Part shown: piece by piece, positions 36,605 through 45,377 of the stretch
Layout of the letters: the number at the start of each line of letters is the position of its first letter
Position numbering within the stretch: the first letter of the stretch is position 1
From: an uncultured Bacteroidota bacterium
GTDB lineage: Bacteria > Bacteroidota > Bacteroidia > Bacteroidales > VadinHA17
Assembly (NCBI GenBank): GCA_903844815.1
Contig: CAIMVD010000372.1
Location: 19,030-83,029, forward strand
DNA: 64,000 bases
Direction of reading: 5' to 3'
Notes under the pieces: generated by a model
Seen by the model: only the letters and a program-made list of their open reading frames with translations
The model's database searches: none
Told to the model about the DNA's origin: nothing
Program-made: the position numbers and the translations under genes

Positions 36605-37885
36605 TTATTTCGATTTTTTAAGTATCAGTTTCTCATTTTTTCCAAAGGTTTCATATCCCGAAACAATAACCTTTTCTCCTGGCTGTAGTCCTTCAAGAAC
36701 TTCATAGTATTTCGGATTCTTTCTCCCTATTGATATATTGCGTCGGAAGGCAAATGATTCTGTGGGGTCAAGGACAAATATCCACTGTCCGCCTGTTTCC
36801 TGAAAGAATCCTCCGATTGGCACAAGAACCGAGACTTTTGGCTGGCCCAGCTGAAGGCTGATATAGTAGGTCTGGCCCGTCCTGATGTTATCGGGCATGC
36901 TGTCCCTGAATGTCATGTCGATTTCAAAGGTACCATTCCTGACTTCGGGATAAACCCTCCTGACAAGCAGGTTAAATTCGCTTCCCTGTCTTTCAAGCGT
37001 TGCGGTTAGTTGCGTTCTCACCCTGTCGATATAATGTTCATCTATCTGTGCTTTTACCTTGTATGATGTCAAAACATTTATCTGCCCCATATTTGATCCC
37101 CTTTGGATTGATTGTCCGATTTCCGGGACCAGCAGACCAAGCTGGCCATCGACAGGAGCCCTTACATTCAGATTATCGGCTCGTTGCCTTACAAGCTGAA
37201 GGTTCTTGCGCATGTTGTCGAGGTTGGTAATCATTGTATTTATATTGATCGAGTAGAAAATAGAGTCCTGTTTCTGACGCTCCAAAAAAAGTACCCTTGA
37301 CTGTTTCGCCATATCCAGATCCTCTTTCGACCTGATGAATTCTTCCTTCGAAATTAGGTTGTCTTTTATAAGAGTATTATTCTGCTGATAGTTACGTTCT
37401 TTCCTTTCAATTTCGTACTTGAGATTTACAAGTTCCCTCTTTATCTGGAGCCTTTGCTGTTCCATATTAATCTGGGTATTTCTGAGGAAATTCTCTTTTT
37501 CAGCCAGCTGAGCTTCACTGTCGAGGATATTCAGGTGGAGATCAGGATTTGAAAGTCTAAGGATGATATCGCCCTTCTTTACCATCGATCCTTCTTCAAT
37601 TAGTTTTTCTTCAACTCTTCCACCCTCCTGCGCATCGAGAAAAATTATGGTAATAGGTTCAACAGTTCCGGGTATGGTTATGTAATCATTAAACTGGTCT
37701 TCAGTTATTGTTTCAATAATAAGTTTGTCTTTTTCAACCTTATATGTTGAGGTGCGATCGGAAAAGAAGGCCATATAGATCAGAACAACAATCGCTATGC
37801 CGATTGCCAGATATCCGAAGTGTTTTTTCTGAAGTCCTTTTTTCTTTGGGATCAATTTATCCATAGTTTCAACAGGAGTATCCAT
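36605..37885 (-). CDS. HlyD/MacA-type periplasmic adaptor
   Basis: The 426-residue protein has one N-terminal helix (FGYLAIGIAIVVLIYMAFF, about 23-42), then a lipoyl half-motif (TIPGTVEPITIIFLDAQEGGRVEEKLIEEGSMVKKGDIILRL) and an alpha-hairpin coiled coil (about 120-230). The second lipoyl half (LNVRAPVDGQLGLLVPEIGQSI) and a beta-barrel part follow to the end. It bridges an inner-membrane ABC permease to TolC. It lies between the TolC and ATPase genes with gaps of 19 and 18 bases, one operon. The substrate cannot be read from the adaptor. Confidence 0.92.
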   Translation of the reverse strand: MDTPVETMDKLIPKKKGLQKKHFGYLAIGIAIVVLIYMAFFSDRTSTYKVEKDKLIIETITEDQFNDYITIPGTVEPITIIFLDAQEGGRVEEKLIEEGSMVKKGDIILRLSNPDLHLNILDSEAQLAEKENFLRNTQINMEQQRLQIKRELVNLKYEIERKERNYQQNNTLIKDNLISKEEFIRSKEDLDMAKQSRVLFLERQKQDSIFYSININTMITNLDNMRKNLQLVRQRADNLNVRAPVDGQLGLLVPEIGQSIQRGSNMGQINVLTSYKVKAQIDEHYIDRVRTQLTATLERQGSEFNLLVRRVYPEVRNGTFEIDMTFRDSMPDNIRTGQTYYISLQLGQPKVSVLVPIGGFFQETGGQWIFVLDPTESFAFRRNISIGRKNPKYYEVLEGLQPGEKVIVSGYETFGKNEKLILKKSK

Positions 37886-37904
37886 TTCTCTTATTTTTAT
37901 TTGA

Positions 37905-39257
37905 TTAATTCAATATTACATTTTCATATTCACCGGTTGAGTACAACCGAATTGCCAGTTTTCTGACAAGAAGCTGCAGCCTGGTTCTCAGAGCTTCAGT
38001 TTCAGCTGTAAACAGAGTGGTTTTTGCTGCAGAATAGTCAGTTACATCAACGAGACCGGATTCGAATTTTTTCTCGACAGCACTGAATGATTTCTTGTTG
38101 TAATCGAAGTTTGCCACAGCTGCTCCATATTCGCTTTTACCCCGGTTATAATTGAGGCAGGCATTTTCAATTTCTGTATAGAGGTTGTTTTTCTCCAGTT
38201 CGAGCCTCAATGCTGTATCATCCTTTTTTATCCTGGCAAGTTTGATGTTTTTGCCTGTAGCGAAGTTGTTAAACAGAGGGATTTCAAGATTCAAATAGAG
38301 TGACTGGCTGTTGTTGTTTTTTAACTGGGTCTGGTAAGAATCCTGTTCAAGATTAGTTCCGCTCAGAACATTGTAATAGCCTGTAAAAATAGATCCGCCG
38401 GCTCTTAATCGTGGTGCAATATATCCCTTTGAAGCAGCGAATTGCTTTTTCGTTGCCTGAAGTTCGAAATCAATGGCTTTAAGGCGGGGAAGAACCTGAG
38501 CAGCCAGTGAGTAAATACTGTCGGTATTATAGGTGTAATCGGTTATAAGAATATTTTTCAGGTCAGGCATAAGGATATCAAAGTAGATCCCGGGCTGAAG
38601 CTGGAGCATTTGCTTAAGGGTTGTAATAGCCTGGCTGGATGTATTCTGAGCAACGGTGTATGAAAGCCGGTCAGCCGAAACACGGCTCTCAATTTCATAT
38701 TGTTTCGACAGAGCCTCTTTACCAGTTTCAACCATCTTACTTATCCTGAAAAGTTGTTTTTCCGACAGATCTAACTGCATTTTTGAGGCGTCCTCGAGTC
38801 CTCTGGCGTACAGAACCTGGTAATATTGCCCCAGGATATCGGCTATTAATCTGTTCCTTACTATTTTTTCGGTTTCGAGACCCGCTTTCAGCATAAATTT
38901 ATTGGCAGCAACCGTATTAAGATTTACAAAACCGTTGAAAAGATTGAAAGAAGAAGAAAGGTAATAGGAATTACTGAAGTTCTGTTCGAAAGTGATAGTG
39001 TTATCAACGGGGTTCACAGACCTCCCGAATCCAAAGTTTGCGTCCGATCCTAAGTTCAGGGATGGCAGGATATCCATTTTCGACTTGGCAAGATTGGTCT
39101 GAGCCGCTTCAGTCTGCAGCTTCTGCCTTTGAAGGGAAATGTTATTTGCAATGGCATATGTTATACAATCCTCAAGTGTCCATTTCTTTTCCTGGGCCTG
39201 GATTCCCCTGGAGTGGAAGAACAGAACAAGTGTTAATATCCAGATGTGCTTCATCAT
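37905..39257 (-). CDS. TolC-family outer membrane efflux protein
   Basis: The 450-residue protein has a signal peptide (MMKHIWILTLVLFFHSRGIQA), followed by the first outer-membrane efflux repeat (WTLEDCITYAIANNISLQRQKLQTEAAQ, a typical start) and a second one (YLNLEIPLFNNFATGKNIKLARI). Long helices fill the rest. It makes the outer-membrane exit channel of the tripartite efflux system encoded downstream. The start codon lies 34 bases from the direct repeat at 39291, which resembles a sigma54-type promoter. Confidence 0.92.
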   Translation of the reverse strand: MMKHIWILTLVLFFHSRGIQAQEKKWTLEDCITYAIANNISLQRQKLQTEAAQTNLAKSKMDILPSLNLGSDANFGFGRSVNPVDNTITFEQNFSNSYYLSSSFNLFNGFVNLNTVAANKFMLKAGLETEKIVRNRLIADILGQYYQVLYARGLEDASKMQLDLSEKQLFRISKMVETGKEALSKQYEIESRVSADRLSYTVAQNTSSQAITTLKQMLQLQPGIYFDILMPDLKNILITDYTYNTDSIYSLAAQVLPRLKAIDFELQATKKQFAASKGYIAPRLRAGGSIFTGYYNVLSGTNLEQDSYQTQLKNNNSQSLYLNLEIPLFNNFATGKNIKLARIKKDDTALRLELEKNNLYTEIENACLNYNRGKSEYGAAVANFDYNKKSFSAVEKKFESGLVDVTDYSAAKTTLFTAETEALRTRLQLLVRKLAIRLYSTGEYENVILN

Positions 39258-39290
39258 CTTTAATTTCTGATTAATTATTCGTTATCAGTC

Positions 39291-39310
39291 ATGCCAAAGA
39301 TTATGCCAAA
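39291..39310 (-). promoter_or_regulatory. Direct repeat resembling a sigma54 promoter of the efflux operon
   Basis: On the minus strand the sequence reads TTTGGCATAATCTTTGGCAT. It contains TGGCAT, five bases, then TTGG, which is close to the sigma54 consensus TGGCAC-N5-TTGC but has G in place of the conserved C. The two TTTGGCAT copies have a 12-base period. It lies 34-53 bases before the TolC start, the right place for a promoter that would answer to the sigma54-type regulator at 34541. It could also be a simple protein-binding repeat. Confidence 0.35.
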
Positions 39311-39462
39311 ATTCCAGTAATCTTGTAATCAGTGACATGTATTAGTCTCATGCAGTATTAGTGTCTAATAAATTGACAGTGGAATGTGTGAAAATGTTAC
39401 AGTCAAAATATTACAGGCTACTTAATTTTTTTGTAAGTTTGTTTAGATCAAAAAAAAATATC

Positions 39463-40515
39463 ATGACAACATTTTCGCGCCGTGGTTTTATAAAGACAAC
39501 AATAATAGGCGGTATTGCAGCAACTTGCATAAAACCGGCCAGTGCTTTTGCCGCCCTGGGAAATCAGGAACAGTTTTCATCGCGTGTTTCGCTCACCACC
39601 GGCGACAACAGGGCCGATATGGCATTCCGGGCCCTGCAGCCATTCTCGAAGGAAATAGCAGCTGCAATCGGAAAACGAAGGGTAGTACTTAAACCGAATA
39701 ACGTCTCAATCAATATTCCCCTTTGTGCCACTCATGTAGACACTCTTGAGGGAACCCTCGAATTTCTGAAATCAATAAGGAAACTCGACAATGTTATAAT
39801 TGCAGAATCCGCAGCAGGCGGAGCTACTCTTGAAGGATATGACAATTACGGTTACTTCAGGCTTATTTCAAAGTATCCTGTTAAGCTTGTTGACCTCGAC
39901 AGTGAGCCTTTTGACCTGATTTATGTTTTTGATGAAAAGGATTTCCGTCCTCATCCCGTTAGGATGTCAAGGGTCATTCTTGATCCGGATTCATTCGTGG
40001 TATCTGTTGCCCGAATGAAGACTCACGACAGGGTCCTTGCAACTCTTTCATTGAAAAATATTGTTGTCGGCGCCCCCATAAAGGATAAAGGCTTTACCTG
40101 GACATCGGCAAGGAAACCGGGGACTATAAATGATAAACCTTTCATTCATGGAGGCGGATTCAGGGGTATAAACTATAATCTCTATTCCCTTTCCCGTCAG
40201 GTGCATCCTCATCTTGCCGTAATCGACGGGTTTGAAGGAATGGAAGGGAACGGGCCAAATTCCGGCACTCCGGTCGATCATCGTATTTGCGTTGCGGGCC
40301 TCGACTGGCTTGCAGCCGACAGGGTCGGAATTGAACTTATGGGAATCGATTTTGCTAATGTTGGATACCTTAACTATTGTGCACAGACCGGCCTCGGAGT
40401 CGCAGATCTTGGTAAAATAGAAATAATCGGAGAGCCACTCAGTAAACATATACGGTCCTACAAGATGAGCGACAATTTCAATGACCAGCTTGTCTGGAAG
40501 AAGGCGGTATCATAA
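39463..40515 (+). CDS. DUF362 domain protein with Tat signal
   Basis: I start at ATG 39463 (MTTFSRRGFIKTTIIGGIAA), a twin-arginine signal with SRRGFIK; the track start at a GTG adds 34 residues without support. The 350-residue product fits DUF362 (PF04015): RVVLKPNNVS, an ESAAGG segment, SVARMKTHDRVLATLSLKNIVVGAP and a C-terminal FEGMEGNGPNSGTPV. Tat export suggests folding, perhaps with a cofactor, before transport to the periplasm. No Fe-S cysteine cluster is seen. It is 20 bases ahead of the GH95 gene and probably cotranscribed. A -7-like TAAGTTTG lies about 22 bases upstream of the ATG. The reaction is not known. Confidence 0.78.
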   Translation: MTTFSRRGFIKTTIIGGIAATCIKPASAFAALGNQEQFSSRVSLTTGDNRADMAFRALQPFSKEIAAAIGKRRVVLKPNNVSINIPLCATHVDTLEGTLEFLKSIRKLDNVIIAESAAGGATLEGYDNYGYFRLISKYPVKLVDLDSEPFDLIYVFDEKDFRPHPVRMSRVILDPDSFVVSVARMKTHDRVLATLSLKNIVVGAPIKDKGFTWTSARKPGTINDKPFIHGGGFRGINYNLYSLSRQVHPHLAVIDGFEGMEGNGPNSGTPVDHRICVAGLDWLAADRVGIELMGIDFANVGYLNYCAQTGLGVADLGKIEIIGEPLSKHIRSYKMSDNFNDQLVWKKAVS

Positions 40516-40535
40516 AATCTTTCAAAATCCCGAAA

Positions 40536-42929
40536 ATGAAACATATTCTTTTTTCTCTTGCAATTCTTTGCAGCCTTACCTCGTGCACCAAGGCTCCCGA
40601 CATGGAATTATGGTACAAACAGCCTGCAGCTAAATGGACTGAGGCCTTGCCCGTGGGAAATGGTCGTCTGGGAGGCATGGTATTTGGAGGAACGGGTAAT
40701 GAAAGGATTCAGCTGAATGAGGAGAGCGTTTGGGCCGGTTCTCCGGTAAATAATAATAATCCCCTCGCAAAGGAACACCTGGGAGAAATTCAGCAGGCAA
40801 TATTTAAGGGTGAATACATGAAAGCCGATGAATTATCGAATAAATACCTTCTCGGAACGCCACCAAGGATCCGTTCGTATCAGCCATTAGGTGATCTGTT
40901 TATTAACTTTGGCTGGAAGGGAAAACCGGAAGCATACCGCCGTTCTCTGGACCTGAATACAGGTATTGCCAAAACGGAATATGTAGTCGATGGAAATAAA
41001 GTAACAACTGAAGTCTTTGCATCTGCTCCGCAAAATGCTATGGTTGTGATAATAAAAGCAGAAAAGGCTTTTGATACAGAAATTCTCATATCGAGGGAGT
41101 GTGATACAGTAAATGAATTTAAAGGGAGGAAAGCGCCTTCTGCTCCAATGTATACGAACGAATACAGTGCAGGGCAGGATATGGCCTGGTATTCAGGGCA
41201 GATCCTTGATTCTGATTCGCCGCTTGAAGGACCGGGTGGCAAGCATCTCCGTTATTCGGCCGCAATGAAGCTTCTGTCGTCTGATGGCTCATCGGAGCCA
41301 GCCTTAAATTTAAAATCCGCGGGTTTCAGGGTAAAATCCGCCAGGAATCTGGTAATTCTTCTTACAGGGGCCACAGACTATAATATTGATAAACTGGATT
41401 TTGACAGGTCGGTCGATCCTCTTGAAGTTTGCAGGGAAATAATTTCAAAAGCATCATTGCTTGATGGGGAAAAGCTTAAGGCTAACCACGAACTCGATCA
41501 CAGGTCGATGTTTGATAGGGTTAAGTTTTCACTTGGGAAGGATGAAAACGCGAATCTTGCAACTGATGAAAGATTAAACCGGGTTAAGGAGGGAAAACCC
41601 GACAACGGTCTTATTGCGCTCTATTATCAGTATGGTCGTTACCTGTTGATGGGTTCTTCGAGGTCACCGGGCAAACTCCCGGCAAACCTTCAGGGAATAT
41701 GGAATGATCTTTACTTTGCACCATGGAATGCTGATTTTCATACGAATATCAACCTGCAGATGAATTACTGGCCAGCCGAGACAGGAAACCTTCCTGAAAC
41801 ATCCCTCATTCTTACCGGTTTCATGGAGAAACTCACAGTTCCGGGTTCGGTTACAGCCCGGGAGATGTACGGAGCGGAAGGATGGACCATCCACCATCTC
41901 ACCGATCCTTATGGAAGAACCGGGGTAGCCGACGGTGTGTGGGGCATAACTCCTATGGATGGCCCCTGGATGACTTTCCCTCTGTTTGAGCATTACGAAT
42001 TTTCATCAGATACTTCATATCTTCGCAAATCGGCATACCCTGTTATCAGAGGATCAGTACAGTTCGTTCTGGATTTCCTGGTCGAATCTCCCGAAGGTTA
42101 CCTGGTTACTAATCCTTCACATTCTCCCGAAAACTCTTTTTTTGTTCCCGGAACCAAACAACAGGAGAGATCCCAGATGACATATGCGCCGACTGTTGAC
42201 ATACATATTATTAATGCTCTTTTCAATAATTTCCTGAAGGCATCAAAAACTCTTGGCGTTGACGCTGAACTCGCCGCAAAGGTTCAGGATGCTAAAAGGA
42301 AGATGCCTCCACTTAAGGTTGCATCAAACGGAACCCTGCAGGAGTGGATAAATGATTTTGAGGAAGTTGAGCCAGGTCACCGGCATATGTCGCATCTGCT
42401 CGGACTCTACCCCCTCGATTTAATTTCACCATCTGTACCTAAGTTTTATTCCGCAGCGGGAAAGACCCTTGAACACAGGCTTGCTAACGGCGGAGGCCAT
42501 ACTGGTTGGAGCAGGGCATGGATTATTAATCTCTACGCTCGTTTATATGAGCCTGAAAAAGCATCGGAACATCTTTATGCTCTTTTACAGAAAAGCACAC
42601 TGTCGAACCTTTTTGATTCCCATCCCCCTTTTCAGATAGACGGCAACTTCGGTGGTACCGCGGGAATAGCCGAAATGATTCTTCAATCGCAGAACGGAGA
42701 AATAAATATTTTGCCGGCAATACCATCCTCATGGCCCGAGGGATCGGTTCATGGTTTGCGCGCCAGGGGAGCTTGCACTGTTAACATCGACTGGAAGGCA
42801 GGCCTTCTTTCGAAGTTAGCGATCACTTCTGACAAGGGAGGCTCCTATACGTTGAAGTATAAGGATGCCTCGAGAAAGATTCAGCTTAAGGCGGGAAAAA
42901 CCGTAATATTCAACGGTTTACTGAATTAG
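40536..42929 (+). CDS. Glycoside hydrolase family 95 (alpha-L-fucosidase/galactosidase type), lipoprotein
   Basis: The 797-residue protein has a lipoprotein signal (LCSLTSC, C17). The family start LWYKQPAAKWTEALPVGNGRLGGMVFGG and QLNEESVWAGSP are diagnostic of GH95. The (alpha/alpha)6 domain holds HTNINLQMNYWPAETGNLPE (about 402-421) with the paired asparagines that act in catalysis in the family, and QIDGNFGGTAGIAEM (about 700) with the general-acid region. GH95 enzymes invert and remove alpha-1,2-L-fucose or, in some clades, alpha-L-galactose. It is probably surface or periplasmic and follows the DUF362 gene. No SusC/SusD pair is present, so it is not part of a classical PUL in this window. 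Confidence 0.93.
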   Translation: MKHILFSLAILCSLTSCTKAPDMELWYKQPAAKWTEALPVGNGRLGGMVFGGTGNERIQLNEESVWAGSPVNNNNPLAKEHLGEIQQAIFKGEYMKADELSNKYLLGTPPRIRSYQPLGDLFINFGWKGKPEAYRRSLDLNTGIAKTEYVVDGNKVTTEVFASAPQNAMVVIIKAEKAFDTEILISRECDTVNEFKGRKAPSAPMYTNEYSAGQDMAWYSGQILDSDSPLEGPGGKHLRYSAAMKLLSSDGSSEPALNLKSAGFRVKSARNLVILLTGATDYNIDKLDFDRSVDPLEVCREIISKASLLDGEKLKANHELDHRSMFDRVKFSLGKDENANLATDERLNRVKEGKPDNGLIALYYQYGRYLLMGSSRSPGKLPANLQGIWNDLYFAPWNADFHTNINLQMNYWPAETGNLPETSLILTGFMEKLTVPGSVTAREMYGAEGWTIHHLTDPYGRTGVADGVWGITPMDGPWMTFPLFEHYEFSSDTSYLRKSAYPVIRGSVQFVLDFLVESPEGYLVTNPSHSPENSFFVPGTKQQERSQMTYAPTVDIHIINALFNNFLKASKTLGVDAELAAKVQDAKRKMPPLKVASNGTLQEWINDFEEVEPGHRHMSHLLGLYPLDLISPSVPKFYSAAGKTLEHRLANGGGHTGWSRAWIINLYARLYEPEKASEHLYALLQKSTLSNLFDSHPPFQIDGNFGGTAGIAEMILQSQNGEINILPAIPSSWPEGSVHGLRARGACTVNIDWKAGLLSKLAITSDKGGSYTLKYKDASRKIQLKAGKTVIFNGLLN

Positions 42930-43162
42930 AATATCTCAACCTGGGTAATGAAGTTGTGAAAATACAGATTTCCTGTGCGAAAGCTTTGCGATCAGTGCGC
43001 GTGCTACCATAGAACTGATTTTTGGGCTTTGCATTTTCTACAGAACCGATACCCTGTTTATTAGCATATTATACATTATCCCCTTCAGGGTAAAAAAATG
43101 CCATTTCGCTGAATTGTTTCAGGGGTTCGTTGAATAAAATATTTTGGAAACTTTCGGCGTTA

Positions 43163-43170
43163 TATATTTG
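43163..43170 (+). promoter_or_regulatory. Candidate -7 element for the 354-aa secreted protein
   Basis: TATATTTG fits TAnnTTTG and lies about 43 bases before the ATG at 43213. A TTTG occurs only 16 bases upstream, shorter than the usual 19-21 spacer. The rest of the 283-base gap shows no gene. Confidence 0.45.
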
Positions 43171-43212
43171 TCTTAATAAATTTAAAATTGTCGAAATATA
43201 AAACAAATAGTT

Positions 43213-44277
43213 ATGAAAAGACAGGTTAGAATATTATTGTTAGCAGCTGTTGTTAGTATGGCCTTATGGAGTTGTACTAAAATTGGCAGTTCAAACCTTT
43301 CCCTTAAGCAGTCAGTCGATCAGGGAGCAGTCGACCTAAACAGTGCAATGACCGCCATAGCCTCTTCAAAAGCATACAGCATTCTTACCGTCAACGACGG
43401 AACGATAAAATCGACCGATGCTGCGGCAGCTAATTACAAGGTCTATATCACCCTGGATACAGTGAAGGGTGTTTTCAACTATAAACCCATTCAGAAACAC
43501 GACAGGTGGAACTGGTCGCTTATGAGATATTTCGAAAAATCTAAAGATGACGCCAAAATGATTGTGAAAATGCCACTGAAGAAAGTTGAGCATCCACGGT
43601 TGTTAAGGATCTTCCTTCCTGCAGATACACTTCTTACCAACAATTTCCAGATAGCTGTTTCAGACTATCACAATAATTACAACAATTATCGCGATTTTGA
43701 CTATCTGCTCAAATCGGAGCTTAGCGTTGATGATAAGGTAGCAGGTCAGCTGAACATTGATTACCTGAAAAATCCGGTAACAGGGACCAGGTATGCATCA
43801 CAATATGCTTTCGCCGATAGTTATACTGCTGATTATAAGTATGAAACAGGCGACACGACTGTTTCAAGTTTTGGCATCAGCGGTGGAGGGAAACTCCTTT
43901 ATGAAGAAAAACGCGTCACCTTTAAAAATGACACTTTGAAATTTGGAAGGGAGCACCAGTATACTCTTACAATAGGTGATGTTAAGATTGTAAGAAGCCA
44001 TGGACTTTCGACTGCTAAGGTTTATCTGAAAGATGTTCTTCAGGAAAGTGCAGCTGTAGAAGTAGTAGATAATGATGACAATGACCTTGAAGGTTCAGTA
44101 TGTAAAAAGCGCGATGTAAAAATCACCTTTGATGATGGAACATCAACAACAATACAGACACTTATCGGCGGATCTGTGACCGAGATCAAAACTCTCTTTG
44201 AATCTCTTCACGATGTCTATTTTGCAGCCTATGTTGTTGACTGGATAGCATACGACATTTACTATAAAAGAAAATAA
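43213..44277 (+). CDS. Secreted lipoprotein of unknown function
   Basis: The 354-residue protein starts with a lipoprotein signal (MKRQVRILLLAAVVSMALWSC, C21). The mature part contains DKVAGQLNIDYLKNPVTGTRYASQYAFADSY and a hydrophilic C-terminal domain with VCKKRDVKITFDDGTSTTIQTLIGG. It has a high beta-strand content and no catalytic motif that I can name. It is flanked by its own -7 element and terminator and is thus a single-gene unit. I do not recognise the family; an outer-membrane-linked structural role is possible. Confidence 0.65.
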   Translation: MKRQVRILLLAAVVSMALWSCTKIGSSNLSLKQSVDQGAVDLNSAMTAIASSKAYSILTVNDGTIKSTDAAAANYKVYITLDTVKGVFNYKPIQKHDRWNWSLMRYFEKSKDDAKMIVKMPLKKVEHPRLLRIFLPADTLLTNNFQIAVSDYHNNYNNYRDFDYLLKSELSVDDKVAGQLNIDYLKNPVTGTRYASQYAFADSYTADYKYETGDTTVSSFGISGGGKLLYEEKRVTFKNDTLKFGREHQYTLTIGDVKIVRSHGLSTAKVYLKDVLQESAAVEVVDNDDNDLEGSVCKKRDVKITFDDGTSTTIQTLIGGSVTEIKTLFESLHDVYFAAYVVDWIAYDIYYKRK

Positions 44278-44316
44278 AATACAGGGTAAAGTTAATTGGG
44301 TTTTGTAATAAAGGGA

Positions 44317-44358
44317 ATTTCCCCGGTGCGTTTGAGTCACGCATTCGGGGATTTTTTT
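44317..44358 (+). terminator. Terminator after the 354-aa lipoprotein gene
   Basis: TTCCCCGGTGCG and CGCATTCGGGGA pair with one bulge around a GTTTGAGTCA-like loop and are followed by TTTTTTT. It lies 40 bases after the stop codon at 44277. Confidence 0.8.
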
Positions 44359-44477
44359 ATGGGTTTTTGAAATAAAAATTCAGCTTAATATTTCAGAAAC
44401 GAAAGGAAGTACTATATTTATTTCGGGGTCTGATTTATGTGACTTCGCTTTTACAGTATCTATCAAATAATGAAACA

Positions 44478-45332
44478 ATGAACCTTAAGACATTTTTTGC
44501 TTATACATTCTTACTCTGCCTGCTTCTTGCATCCTGCACAACAGAAACCGGGCCGGCCAAACCGAAGGGGAAACTTTTTATAATAGGGGGGGGAGAAAAA
44601 ACCGATGCAATGATGAATGAATTAGTTGCCCTGGCCGGGTTAGGTAAAGACGATTATGCTTTCATTCTCCCAATGTCAAGTGCAACACCCGATAGTTCGA
44701 TTATCTGGGCAAGGGCAGATTTTATCGGAACAGGGGTCAATAAAGTTACTGGTTTTAACTTTATAAAAGGAGAGGTTCCTCCTCAGGATAAACTCGATTC
44801 CCTGAAAAAGGCAAAACTGATTTTTATAAGCGGAGGCGATCAGTCCCGATTTATGGATGTTGTAAAAAACTCTCCCGTTAAGGATGCCATTTTTTATGCT
44901 TATTCGAACGGTGCGGTAATCTCTGGTACAAGTGCAGGTGCCGCGGTTATGAGCAGGAAGATGATTACAGGCAATCAGAAAAAGCATCCCGATGCAGAAA
45001 CAGGCTTTCAGACAATCGAAGCTGATAATGTTGAAATTACAGAAGGACTTGGATTTTTAACCGATGTTATTATCGACCAGCATTTTGTGAAGCGTCAGAG
45101 GCTTAACAGGCTTGTAGCTGCTTCGATTGAGAACCCGGAACAGCTTTGTGTCGGAATAGACGAATCTACGGCAATCATTGTTAAAGGCGATTCTGCAACC
45201 GTAACCGGAATCAGCCAGGTAGTAGTTATCAAAAACAATCCTTCAGAGAAAAAGGTGCAGAACGGGTTGCTTGGAAAGGAAAATATGCAGCTAAGCGTTT
45301 ATCTTCCGGGACAATCCTTCCTGCTCAGATAG
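44478..45332 (+). CDS. Cyanophycinase, peptidase family S51, lipoprotein
   Basis: I start at ATG 44478 (MNLKTFFAYTFLLCLLLASC); the track start adds 13 residues. The 284-residue product has a lipobox (LLASC, C20), then GKLFIIGGGEKTDAMMNE, FISGGDQSRFMDVV, the nucleophile elbow SGTSAGA (S152) and DQHFVKRQRLNRL, all S51 hallmarks. Cyanophycinase cleaves multi-L-arginyl-poly-L-aspartate into beta-Asp-Arg dipeptides. The lipoprotein signal predicts an extracytoplasmic enzyme that would use polymer from outside the cell. The isoaspartyl dipeptidase gene lies convergent 45 bases away and the YfcC-type carrier next to that, giving a complete route. Confidence 0.88.
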   Translation: MNLKTFFAYTFLLCLLLASCTTETGPAKPKGKLFIIGGGEKTDAMMNELVALAGLGKDDYAFILPMSSATPDSSIIWARADFIGTGVNKVTGFNFIKGEVPPQDKLDSLKKAKLIFISGGDQSRFMDVVKNSPVKDAIFYAYSNGAVISGTSAGAAVMSRKMITGNQKKHPDAETGFQTIEADNVEITEGLGFLTDVIIDQHFVKRQRLNRLVAASIENPEQLCVGIDESTAIIVKGDSATVTGISQVVVIKNNPSEKKVQNGLLGKENMQLSVYLPGQSFLLR

Positions 45333-45377
45333 ATTACGGGTAAAGGTATTTTAGAACAGTCCATTTTCAGGAGGTGC

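Noticed and set aside
40536-42929. GH95 gene as part of a polysaccharide utilisation locus
   Set aside because: No SusC/SusD-like genes and no linked regulator were found on either side; the only neighbour in operon is a DUF362 gene.
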